Assembly: GCA_051294375.1 (NCBI GenBank)
Contig: CM119265.1
Coordinates: 23,714,669 to 23,778,668 of the forward strand
Source of the DNA: Paraspadella gotoi
Lineage: Eukaryota; Chaetognatha
Reading direction: 5' to 3'
DNA length: 64,000 nucleotides
The notes below the pieces were generated by a model that made no database searches, was not told the origin of the DNA, and worked only from the letters and a program-made list of their open reading frames with translations. Shown here in pieces: positions 25,738 through 61,488 of the stretch. Made by a program: the position numbers and the translations under genes. Within the stretch, counting starts at the first letter, position 1. Each line of letters begins with the position of its first letter.

Positions 25738-25861
25738 CGACGACGACGACGACGACGACAACTTGGGTAATGACGATGCAAGCCATCGACTTTGGCGTCA
25801 ATGAAATCTGGCGGTAACGATGACAACGATGACAACGACGACCGGGACGACACCGATTATG

Positions 25862-25892
<31 letters not shown>
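25738..25892. repeat. (GAC)n microsatellites
   Basis: Two GAC arrays (25,738-25,758 and 25,862-25,892) separated by GAC/GAT/AAC-rich sequence. Confidence 0.85.
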
Positions 25893-25896
<4 letters not shown>

Positions 25897-26297
25897 AAGA
25901 CGCTTTTCCTCCCCCACTTTGACTTTCTCACTATCTCGCTCTCAAACTCTCACGCCTTCGTCGACTTCCTACTACAAAAAATCTCTTTCTTTCTTTTTTC
26001 AATCATTTCCTATTGTTTTTTCCCCTTTTTGTTTCTGATAGGAAGTTAAGAAATGTTTCCTTTCATTACTATCTAAAAATTTACTAAGTGGGTCGATTCA
26101 GAAAGTATGAATCACTAACCTTTCCTCCTTTCTCTCCTTTTCTCCCTTTCCTCCCTCCTTTTTCCTTTCTATCCTCCCTCTTCCCAAACTTCCTCCTTCC
26201 CTTCGCCCCCCCCTCTCCTTTCTCCTCTCGTCTCTCTCATTCCCTCTTCGATAATTATGGTTGCCGACGGGTCTCCCCGCCTTCATCGTCTTCTTCT

Positions 26298-26350
26298 TCA
26301 CCTCCTCCTCCTCCTCCTTCTCCTCCTCCTCCTCCTCCTTCTCCTCCTCC
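26298..26350. repeat. (CCT)n microsatellite
   Basis: CCT triplets with CTT interruptions. Confidence 0.85.
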
Positions 26351-26359
26351 CCATATTCT

Positions 26360-27168
26360 GGGTCAGAAGGAAGGAGAAGAGAAATATCGCGCGGAACAAG
26401 GAAGAAAAATGGAGAAAATGGAGGGAAAATGGCGAAAAAATGAAAGAAAAATGAAAAAATATGATGGAAAAAACTGTTGGGGGGGAAAAATGAATACATC
26501 GCGAATAATGAAACGAAAAATGAAAACAAAAAAAAGCAAAATCTAAAAAACAAAAGTAAAAAAAATAAATATTTTGAAAAATGATGTTTGTTTTTTTTGT
26601 TGTTGTTGTTGTTTCGTACCGTAAGAAAAGCTAATGACAAAGATTCACGACGAAGAGAATTCTTAGATACGTTTACTATAAATAAAAAAAACTGATAAAA
26701 TCAAAACAAAAACAATAACAAAAGAAAAAAACCAGAGGAAAAGAATTAAAACAGATAAATCAAATTTACTGCGCTGGCTTATTATTGGCCTTTTTTTTGA
26801 AAGGGACACATTAAATAGTAAAATCCTAAATGAATTCCATTTCCAAAAAAAAAAATCTCATCCGGCAAACGATATAATTTTCCCCGCGACGAACATCAAA
26901 ACAAAATAAAATTGAAATAAAAACCACAACTCATTCTGTCCACCCATGGATTTTTTTTCTCATCTCTCACTTCCATCCCACGCCCCCCCCAAAAAAAACA
27001 AACAAAACAAAACAAAACAAACAAACAAACTGAAAAATATAATGAGAAACCGAAAATAACGAAAGAAAAAAAAATGAACAGAGAAAAAAAAACTCTGGGA
27101 AAATAAAAACTGGGAAATATCATTGGGCTTCGAGTCTTTGGAAGAAACCTCATAAATAAGAGGATAAG
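26360..27168. other. A-rich intergenic, nothing recognised
   Basis: A-rich + strand with AAAATGGAGAAAATG and AACAAAACAAAACA words. No gene was recognised. Confidence 0.5.
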
Positions 27169-27213
<45 letters not shown>

Positions 27214-27341
27214 AACGACAACGACGACGAAACCAACTTCTTTTTCTTATGTACAGAAGAGATAAAGGGAGGCGAAGAAGGCTGGAAGTTCTCAGCCGGT
27301 CGTTCGAGCCTCCGCCATCTTTCTGACCATTCCCCGTTTCT

Positions 27342-27399
<58 letters not shown>
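27169..27399. repeat. (GAC)n and (CT)n microsatellites
   Basis: A GAC array (27,169-27,231, interrupted near its end by CAA) and a CT array (27,345-27,399). Confidence 0.9.
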
Positions 27400-27402
<3 letters not shown>

Positions 27403-27850
27403 GGTCAAAAATCCACTCAATGTCGCGAACATTTATCTTCTCATTCGTTTTTTTACATTTTCAATGTTTTTTTCTTCTAAGATGGATTAATGCTATCCTC
27501 CTCTTCATTTTAAAATAAAAACCCAATTCGTTTTTTTATATTTTTTTTGACCAATCAGAAGCGTTCTGGTGATCTTCTTTGGTCAATCAGAGGAGAGAAA
27601 ACCGCCTTCTCTCAGAGGGCACGATTTGACGAAAAATGTTTTTTTATTTAATTTGTTTTGAAAGTTACCAACTGGATCTTAAACATCGTAAATATTATAT
27701 GTCTATACGGCGTTTAAAATAGTTGTATGAAGTTTAGATTTCACTGATTTTCTGTTCACCCTGCTTATCGTTACATAAAACAATTGTACCATTGAAAAAA
27801 AAATTAACCTCGAAAAAAGGTCAAAACCGAAAGTAATTGCCAAAGTTTAC
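27400..27850. other. AT-rich intergenic with a duplicated GACCAATCAGA word
   Basis: GACCAATCAGAAG (27,550) and GGTCAATCAGAGG (27,580) form a short direct duplication around a CCAAT-like core. Nothing else was recognised. Confidence 0.4.
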
Positions 27851-27863
27851 CGACCTCGTAACT

Positions 27864-27972
27864 CCGGATGTAACTGTCCCAAGCCTAGTGGCTTCCGTAT
27901 GTAATTGGCTTCAGGACTGTAATATAACCGGATGTAACTGGCCTCGCCTTTTCTCTTGGTCGGATGTAACTC
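27864..27972. repeat. Four-copy 32-bp minisatellite CCGGATGTAACTGG
   Basis: CCGGATGTAACTG or close variants begin at 27,864, 27,895, 27,928 and 27,960, a regular spacing of 31-33 bp with more diverged sequence between. Confidence 0.7.
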
Positions 27973-28029
27973 ACCGGTTTTTCTCGGAGAGGAAATGAGA
28001 TTTTTTGCGACATGTTTATGAGTGTTGCT

Positions 28030-28160
28030 GTAAAGACGCGGGATGGGAAGAGGAGGGAGGGGAGGGAGGGAGGAAAGGGAGGGAGAAAAGGGAGAGAGGG
28101 AGGAGGGTAGGAAGGTAGGAAAGGGAGTGAGGGAGGGAGAAAAAGAGAAAGAAAGAAGAA
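28030..28160. repeat. GGGAGG-rich tract
   Basis: A purine tract with many GGGAGG and GGGAAA words, G-quadruplex-prone on the + strand. Confidence 0.7.
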
Positions 28161-28169
28161 AGGATGACG

Positions 28170-29050
28170 GTTTTATTAACGCCCCTTCTCCCGCTCCCTT
28201 CACATTCCTTTAAGTGAAACCCTTGGATTCTCGTCTTCCATTCACGACTTTTCACGCTCCTCACCTCAACCTCACCTTTTCCTCACCAAACCGAATTTAT
28301 TCTTCTTCATTCACGCTTGGTCTAGATTTAAACTTTTTCTTCCTCCTGTTTGTTTCCTGGTTAAAAGGTTATATATGGTAACAAGCTGGTTTTTTATTTT
28401 ATTTTATCATGCCGCAGAGATTACCCAGAACCCTTTAGAGAAATCTAATGATTTGTTTCATAACTCAAACTCCCCATAGAAATTCGTTCCAGCCAGCTGC
28501 TATATTCTTAATATTCGAGTTTTAAACGATATATCCTTTTCCGTCAAATAGCTGATTCCTTTTTCAAATCTATTTAGTCTAGTCTTGTTCATTTGCTCAG
28601 TTTTAAATATTCCATTTTTTTCTTTTTATTCTTTGCCTTAATCCTGTCTTCCCTTTTTTTTCTTTTCCGCCCCCATAACTTTTTCCTCATATCTTTTCTC
28701 TGCACGAATTTTTCCGCGCGCTTCCTTTATTTTCCCTTATTTTCCCCTCGTTTGCACTTTGTACCCTTCTTTTTCTTAGGGCGTGCCAAGTTGTCAAAAT
28801 ATTTTTTTTCAATTTAATTTTAGTCGTTTCTTCTTTGGCCGTTTCTTGATATGATCTAATAAAAAATACTAATAAGAATATTTTTTTTATTCATCTTAAT
28901 ATTACTTATCTTAGTATTGAAGTATTAGTATTTAAAAATTAAGCTTCGCTCAAATCTTTCTGTATCTTTCTCACTCTACTCCACGTTTTCCCAGTGTTTA
29001 TCCTTCTCCGCCATAAACGGGCCCGAGAATGAAGGCGGAAACAAGTTAAT
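28170..29050. other. AT- and pyrimidine-rich intergenic, nothing recognised
   Basis: No coding frame or repeat family was recognised. Confidence 0.5.
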
Positions 29051-29064
29051 ATGAATATCACGAC

Positions 29065-29112
29065 CCCTTACCCTAACCCAGCTAACCCTATCCTTACCAA
29101 ATCCTAACCCAA
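29065..29112 (-). repeat. Short degenerate CCCTAA-like stretch
   Basis: One exact CCCTAA (29,071-29,076) with neighbouring CTAACCC and TCCTAACCC words. Too degenerate to call a telomeric array. Confidence 0.35.
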
Positions 29113-29245
29113 TCCAAGCTCAACATTACGCAGCAAAGAGCGAACATATCATTTCGCGCCTAAAATGTCTTAACGTTAAGTTTTCAAGCGTACACATTTT
29201 AGTTATCAGTATTTATACATATCATAGGAGCAAATATTCAGCCGT

Positions 29246-29479
29246 CTATTGATCGTAAAAGTTACCCATAACATTCCCAGGCAGAACAGTCATTTTTCCA
29301 GAGTTGAAATACCCGAGAATCGTTGTCACACCCCGTCCGATATGTAAGTAGGACGTGCGAGTTTTGATCACGTCTATAATCGATATCTCCCGAGCAATGG
29401 AGATTGCCATCTTCGCTTCTGTTCCATGGGTGAGACCCTTCAACATCCCCGTCCACCCACTCGCATGCACACCTTCCAC
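29246..29479 (-). CDS. Unrecognised minus-strand frame, possible coding exon
   Basis: A 77-codon minus-strand frame ends in TAG at 29,246-29,248. Its composition is non-repetitive and protein-like, with ISIAREISIIDVIKTRTSYL and GKMTVLPGNVMGNF as characteristic stretches. I do not recognise a domain. The start is uncertain because the upstream 40 codons run into a C/A-rich low-complexity stretch. It lies 1.2 kb upstream of the calcium-channel gene on the opposite strand. Confidence 0.3.
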   Translation of the reverse strand: MEGVHASGWTGMLKGLTHGTEAKMAISIAREISIIDVIKTRTSYLHIGRGVTTILGYFNSGKMTVLPGNVMGNFYDQ

Positions 29480-29700
29480 AACCCGGCTCCTTTACCCACC
29501 TTCCATCAACCCTTCTACAACCCGCGTCTCATTCCGTCAACACTCCTGCGAGCATCAGAATCACTCACATACACCCTTAACCCCCCCTCAACCTCCACAC
29601 CCCATCCATACCACAAAACCCAGACCCCTTCAACACCCCCACACTCATCACGCCGCCCATGACTTCCTCGTGGACTTTTATCGTCTTCTCGTTTCTTCGA
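29420..29700. other. C/A-rich low-complexity stretch
   Basis: CCACAACCC-, CTTCAACA- and CCCACAC-type words, followed by a CCGCAGCC trinucleotide cluster (29,715-29,755) that would encode polyalanine on the minus strand. No gene is assigned. Confidence 0.4.
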
Positions 29701-29950
29701 TGATGAATCCTTCGCCGCCGCAGCCACAGCTGCAGCCGCTGCCGCAGCCGCCGCCCCCACCGACGCTTTTTCTCCTTCAACTCGTGAATCGTGATCCTGT
29801 TCTTTTGCTTCCACTCACACACAAAAAACTTTATTTTCTTTTTCCTTTCTTTTTTCCTTCTCTCTCTTTTCTCTCTGCTCCTCTCCTCTCTTTTTTTCCT
29901 CTCTCTTCTTTTTTATTCTTCTCTTTTTTCATGTTCCTCCCACAATAAAC

Positions 29951-29957
29951 TCTCTCT

Positions 29958-30030
<73 letters not shown>
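29951..30030. repeat. (CT)n microsatellite
   Basis: About 38 CT units with two interruptions. Its reverse complement recurs at 48,920-49,020 in the inverted copy. Confidence 0.9.
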
Positions 30031-30040
<10 letters not shown>

Positions 30041-30688
30041 CTCTCTCTCACAAACACGCAGTAACAAAAACCTTTCCCTTCTACTTTCACTCTCGCAAAA
30101 AAGTCATTCACTCTTTTCCGCTCACTAGAAAACTTTGACGAGCTTTTTATTTCCACACAAACAACTTCTTTTTCTTTTTTCGTCTGTCTCCTTTTTTTTC
30201 TCTCTTTTTTTTTCTGCTCATAAACGAAACGTTTCTCTCATTTTTTGTCGGTCAATAGTTCTCAACATATATAGGGCGTTTCCATCACCGCCAACCTTTC
30301 CAGGGTTAGAATTTCTCCGGTGATTTAAATATATTAGACTGATTACTGAGTTTAATTAAATTAAAAATATTTTAATCCCTTAAACCGTCATCCCTTCTTT
30401 CTTACCGTCGCAGTATTTTTACGCTCTATTTATGTATAAACTCGAAAATGTTTTTATCCGTTTATTTTTATACCGATTTTTTGTTCGACTAACTCTATGG
30501 TGTGACTTTTCCCTGTGGTTCTTTAACCTCATAATATCAAAATATGAAAAAAACTTTGTGATATCCTTCTCGTTCTTAAATTTGTAAATCTCCAATCGCC
30601 ATTAAGGTTTTTTTTGTTGTGATTGTTTTCTCGATTTCAGCCAAAAATACTCGCCATAAAAAAAAAATTAGTAGAATCGATTAGAAAA

Positions 30689-57573
<26,885 letters not shown>

Positions 57574-57625
57574 AATCGCGCGAAGTTCGTGCGATTTGTG
57601 ATCGAAATTAAAACTTGTTTTTTTC

Positions 57626-57631
57626 AATAAA
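57626..57631 (+). terminator. Poly(A) signal of the alpha2delta gene
   Basis: AATAAA lies 53 bp after the stop codon, followed by GT- and T-containing sequence. This gives a very short 3' UTR. Confidence 0.7.
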
Positions 57632-57639
57632 GACAAAGG

Positions 57640-58440
57640 GAGACAAAGTTGCTACAAAATGATGCTACACTGCAATGCTACGAAACCGCGCTGCCGTCCA
57701 ATGTTTATAATTACATTCCGTTAGTTATGACTAAAATGTTGTTACATTTTTTTTTTATCTCATCGTTGGTCTTTTCGAATGTGTTATTGCGTTCAAGGCT
57801 TTGGTTTAATCGTTTGGGCAATAGGAAATACGATATCGTCAACACAACATATTTATTTATAGTAAAATCGTTTTCGCCGAAGACTTCCTCGCAACCATTA
57901 GTCCGTTACTCATTCTATTGTTTTTTTTTGTTTTTTCAGATATAAATAGACAAAAGCAAAACGACGGAGAAAAAAAAAGCAAAACCAAAAAAACAGGAAA
58001 AAAAAAACACAAATGGGTAAAAACAAAAAAAAACGCTTTAACTTCTGTACGAAAATAAACACGCTCGAAAAAAAGAAAGAAAGAAAAGAAAAACGACGAG
58101 ATTAAATCGTTCCTAAAAGACTTTGAAGAGGAGACTGGAGAGAAAGTGAAAAAATTGAGTGGAGAGTTTTAAACACACCTCGCTATAAGAAGAGTTAGGA
58201 CGAAAAAATTTATGATAATATCGAGAGAAATGCTGTATTGAAAAAAGTATAAATTAAATTATTTATTAGGCTTTCAATAACATAAAATAACAGAAAATAA
58301 CATATATTGGTTGTACCAATTTCATAACATAACGTTTAAATTCAAATTAAATTAGTTTGACGAAAGAGTTTGAAAAGAGTTTAATATATATTCTTTTAAA
58401 CTTGGCGGTGATTTGAAACGAGAGAATTGAAGGAGACGAC
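57640..58440. other. AT-rich intergenic, nothing certain
   Basis: AT-rich, with A-rich AAAAACAAAA words around 57,950-58,100 and a partial copy of the dispersed repeat (TTGTACCAATTTCATAACAT) at about 58,300-58,335. Confidence 0.5.
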
Positions 58441-58448
58441 AAGGAATA

Positions 58449-58572
58449 AGAGGAGGAGGAGGAGGAGGAGGAGGAGGAGGAAGTTGATGACGCAGAGGAG
58501 AAAAGAAGATGACGATAGAGAGGAAGATCCCCCACCGTCACTCCCTCCATTTACTCGTCTCTATCTCCCTCT

Positions 58573-58653
<81 letters not shown>

Positions 58654-58732
58654 GACGAAAATTCGATTTTCCATTTCGCATTTCAACTTAATCGACAAGA
58701 CATCATTTTCATCACCTCCATTTGGTCTCCTG

Positions 58733-58786
<54 letters not shown>
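58449..58786. repeat. (GGA)n, (CT)n and (GTC)n microsatellites
   Basis: GGA at 58,449-58,480, CT at 58,576-58,646 and an uninterrupted GTC array at 58,733-58,786. Confidence 0.95.
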
Positions 58787-58799
58787 CTTGGTGCCATCG

Positions 58800-59215
58800 A
58801 CTTTAACGAGAATTTTATCGAAATTTTTCCGTAATAGGATGAGTTGATACGTGAAGTCAATTCGTTTACGAGGAGAGAGGACGGTACTTAGAGTCGTTCT
58901 ATTCCGATATAACCAGTTAACCACTCATAACCACACATTGGAAAATAGTAACGACGTTTGTTTTATGGGATATAACGAAATGAAAAGTTATATGTTTTGA
59001 ATTAGTTTTGACAGTTTTTAGTTAATCGTTTTTTGCTCAGACAGGTTTAGGCGTTAGATGACCATGAGAAACGCCTTTAAACGATTTCTATCTAAAGTGA
59101 TATTACATTTTACAACAGCAGTAACGAATTAATTATGTGTTTAAGTTGCCTCAAAATTATTGTTTATTTGGCTGACTTTAGTAGACGAAGATTGAGAATT
59201 CAACTTGTTTTAAAA
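58800..59215. other. AT-rich intergenic, nothing recognised
   Basis: No coding frame, RNA gene or repeat was recognised. Confidence 0.5.
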
Positions 59216-59218
59216 TGT

Positions 59219-59224
59219 TTTATT
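59219..59224 (-). terminator. Candidate poly(A) signal, minus strand
   Basis: AATAAA on the minus strand, about 130 bp beyond the stop codon of the candidate terminal exon at 59,351-59,500. Confidence 0.3.
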
Positions 59225-59350
59225 TACATTAAATGCAGACGACGAGGAATTAAAACAGTCAAGTTTATAAAGTATAAACGAATATAAAAACATTTAAAAC
59301 GAACTCAAAACGTACAACGTCGCACATTTTTCACGAGACAAAATCAAACG

Positions 59351-59500
59351 CTAAAATAACCCAGATAGCCTCGGCAAACCCCTTTTTCCCTCTTCTTCAA
59401 TTATTCGTCGACGCGACACCCAATCGCGAATTTGGGAAACTTGAACCAAGATGTCGTCGCTCAGCCGTCGGACGTTGAGCCGTCTCCCCCGACGGAGACG
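59351..59500 (-). CDS. Candidate terminal exon, minus strand, unrecognised
   Basis: A 49-codon frame plus TAG on the minus strand reads as a coherent basic, helical C-terminus: RLSDDILVQVSQIRDWVSRR then a Glu-rich step and GLPRLSGLF at the end. Codon composition is unlike the repeats around it, and an AATAAA follows on the same strand. Against it: the only upstream AG (59,501-59,504 region) lacks a pyrimidine tract, and no partner exon was found. I do not recognise the family. Confidence 0.3.
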   Translation of the reverse strand, partial: RLRRGRRLNVRRLSDDILVQVSQIRDWVSRRRIIEEEGKRGLPRLSGLF

Positions 59501-60019
59501 CTTGCCACCGTCAATACATTATAATTTTCCGAGTTAAATATCTTAAAAGTTACAACCGCAAGTAAACTTTTAATGACACTCGCTTATCAACAACTATTTG
59601 TTAATTTTTTTAGGAATCAATCACCAAGAATTTCTTCACAAATCTCAGTCGCTCATACAATTCACGCCTCATGCTTCTACCGCGACAAAGAAAATAGGAG
59701 GCAGAGAGAGAGAAAGAGAGAGACCAGTCAGACTTGTGAACCCATTAACTATTCGATTGCAACTTCTGTGATTTTTTTCTTAAATTCTGAAACAAAGCAT
59801 ATTTATTAAATGAATGGATAATAAATTAATAATTCATATTTATATTCATATCTCCCTCCAGAAATGTCAGAAATGTCAGATCGGTCAAATGCTTTATTAC
59901 TTCATTTAGTTTATTGTTGGTCTCTCGCGCTGCCAAATATTTAAATGATTATTATCTTTAAGTATTATTGTGGGCTGAAGCGTGTTATCTGCAACTTCTT
60001 TAACGCCCTCTAGAAGCCA

Positions 60020-60140
60020 TGGAACCGGTCCTGGGCTTGGGACCAGGCTTGAGGGTTTTCCAGGCCCTCAAGGCGGTTTACAGCCGTTTTCACGCTTCCC
60101 GCAGGTGGTCATGTGCTTTACTCAATGAGCCACCTGGTCA
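60020..60140 (-). other. Compact three-hairpin element, SINE-like or structured RNA
   Basis: Two perfect stems are visible: CAGGTGG with CCACCTG (60,102-60,136, 7 bp) and CTTGAGGG with CCCTCAAG (60,048-60,072, 8 bp). A 5-bp stem GGTCC/GGACC lies at about 60,027-60,044. Read on the minus strand, TGGCTCATTGAGTAAAGC resembles a tRNA D-arm / polymerase III A box, and GGTTCCATGGC weakly resembles a B box further on. A tRNA-derived SINE or a structured RNA are both possible. No second copy was seen in the window. Confidence 0.35.
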
Positions 60141-60254
60141 CTACTGAAGGTGTCACGCTTATAGGCGGGATGAACTTAAGCAATGCCCGACTACATTATA
60201 ATAATTAATTAATTATACGTTGTGTATTATTTCTCTTTTCGTTGTATTTTTAGA

Positions 60255-60370
60255 TTTAGTGAAAAAACGAAAGTTTTTATTTGCAGAAACAACGATTTTT
60301 TATTAACAAAATAAATTATTAATAAAAAATCGTTGTTTCTGCCAATAAAAACTTTCGTTTTTTCACTAAA
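60255..60370. repeat. Long inverted repeat, about 52-bp arms
   Basis: Arm 60,255-60,306 and arm 60,319-60,370 are reverse complements with one or two mismatches (TTTGCAGAAAC against GTTTCTGCCAA), around a 12-bp loop. An 11-bp direct repeat TAATTATACGT lies outside (60,210-60,220 and 60,371-60,381), flush with the right arm but about 34 bp from the left arm. This fits a fold-back MITE or a strong transcript hairpin. Confidence 0.75.
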
Positions 60371-60419
60371 TAATTATACGTAATTATTCTTATCAATATT
60401 ATTGTTATTATTAGTATTA

Positions 60420-61160
60420 TTATTAAATAAATATCTAGGCAAAAACTCTCTCGCCCATTCTTAAATGTCGGTTCACTCACCTTCACTTACCCATCGCCCT
60501 TGTGCCTCGAGACAGAAAATTTCCCTTCTCCCGGTTTTAGCCTTGAGATCAGTCACGCCCCCAATTCTCTGCTTTCACCGCCGCCTGTCATTTATTATTT
60601 AACCTTCGAGTCTGCATTGTCTTGGAGAACATGCTTACTATGTCAGCGGAGCCTTGCTTACATTGTCTTTTGCACAATGCTTGCTTTTAAGTAAATCACG
60701 TAAATCAAACTATGTCGTGAAATTGACAGAGAATTTTATGACTTGCCCTTTTGTTCGGAACTCCAGTTGAAGACGGCGACCGCCTTCGTATTTCTCAGAA
60801 GTGCAAACTTGAATACTTCTCAGAACTGAGCGACCAGATTCCTTTCCTGCGTATTTCTCAGTATTGTAGCAAATCTTTGTCAAAGAACTTCGTAGATCGT
60901 ATTACTCCATTCATCGTGAAAACTTCACATATTTTTTTCTCGCTCATTTTCTACTCGTGGACTTTGGAATTACAAAGTCACTTCCGTCACTTAACACTTG
61001 TTGATAATAAGGACGATGCCAGTGGCAACGAATTACGATTGAATTGGCAACTGGAACGTCTATTTTTTTTTACACAAAGAGGTGAAAAATATATTTTTGT
61101 AAAATCATTAATGTAATCTAATCTAAACGTTAATACGTTAATAAGTTAAAACGTACTACT
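60420..61160. other. No gene assigned upstream of the helicase gene
   Basis: A plus-strand frame (60,751-61,116) has fairly protein-like composition (GDRLRISQKCKLEYFSEL) and a duplicated CGTATTTCTCAG word, but no recognisable domain and no clear splice link. It could hold upstream exons or the 5' UTR of the ZNFX1-like gene. Confidence 0.3.
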
Positions 61161-61174
61161 TTCGCCGACCGGGG

Positions 61175-61271
61175 TTAGGGAGGAGTTAGGGTTAAGACTT
61201 AAGGGTGGTTTTAGGGTGGTGTCGGGTAAGGGGTGGTTACTGGTTAGGGTTAAGAGGGTTTAGGGTTAGGG
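61175..61271 (+). repeat. Degenerate interstitial TTAGGG-like block
   Basis: Exact TTAGGG at 61,175, 61,186, 61,211, 61,244, 61,260 and 61,266, interspersed with GGGTTAAG- and GGTGGT-type variants. It is only about 100 bp long and followed by a gene, so it is internal, not a chromosome end. Confidence 0.6.
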
Positions 61272-61488
61272 TAACTAGGTAATAATTTTTAAATTTTTTG
61301 TAAAAATAAGTATTTTTAAGTGGTTTTTCAAAGACGCTAAAACCGCGGTCGGCTAAAGTAAAATTAAAAAAAAAAAAATAGAAAAATAGAAAAAATAAAA
61401 CAAAAATACGATTTATTTTAATAGTTACTTCATACTCACACTCTCAATGATGATAAATATATAATTAAATTAGATGTTTTTCGTGCAG

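Noticed and set aside
27864-27972. CRISPR-like repeat-spacer pattern
   Set aside because: Only four degenerate units, repeat core of about 13 bp, in a eukaryotic genome with no cas genes.
29700-29822. Polyalanine protein exon on the minus strand
   Set aside because: It is a GCC/GCT trinucleotide cluster without ATG in frame, and its flanks are low-complexity.
60751-61116. 121-codon plus-strand frame before the helicase gene
   Set aside because: It is protein-like only in part, has no ATG in good context and no recognisable domain. It is kept only as a possible upstream exon region.
61175-61271. Chromosome end
   Set aside because: The block is short and degenerate, and an uninterrupted gene follows.
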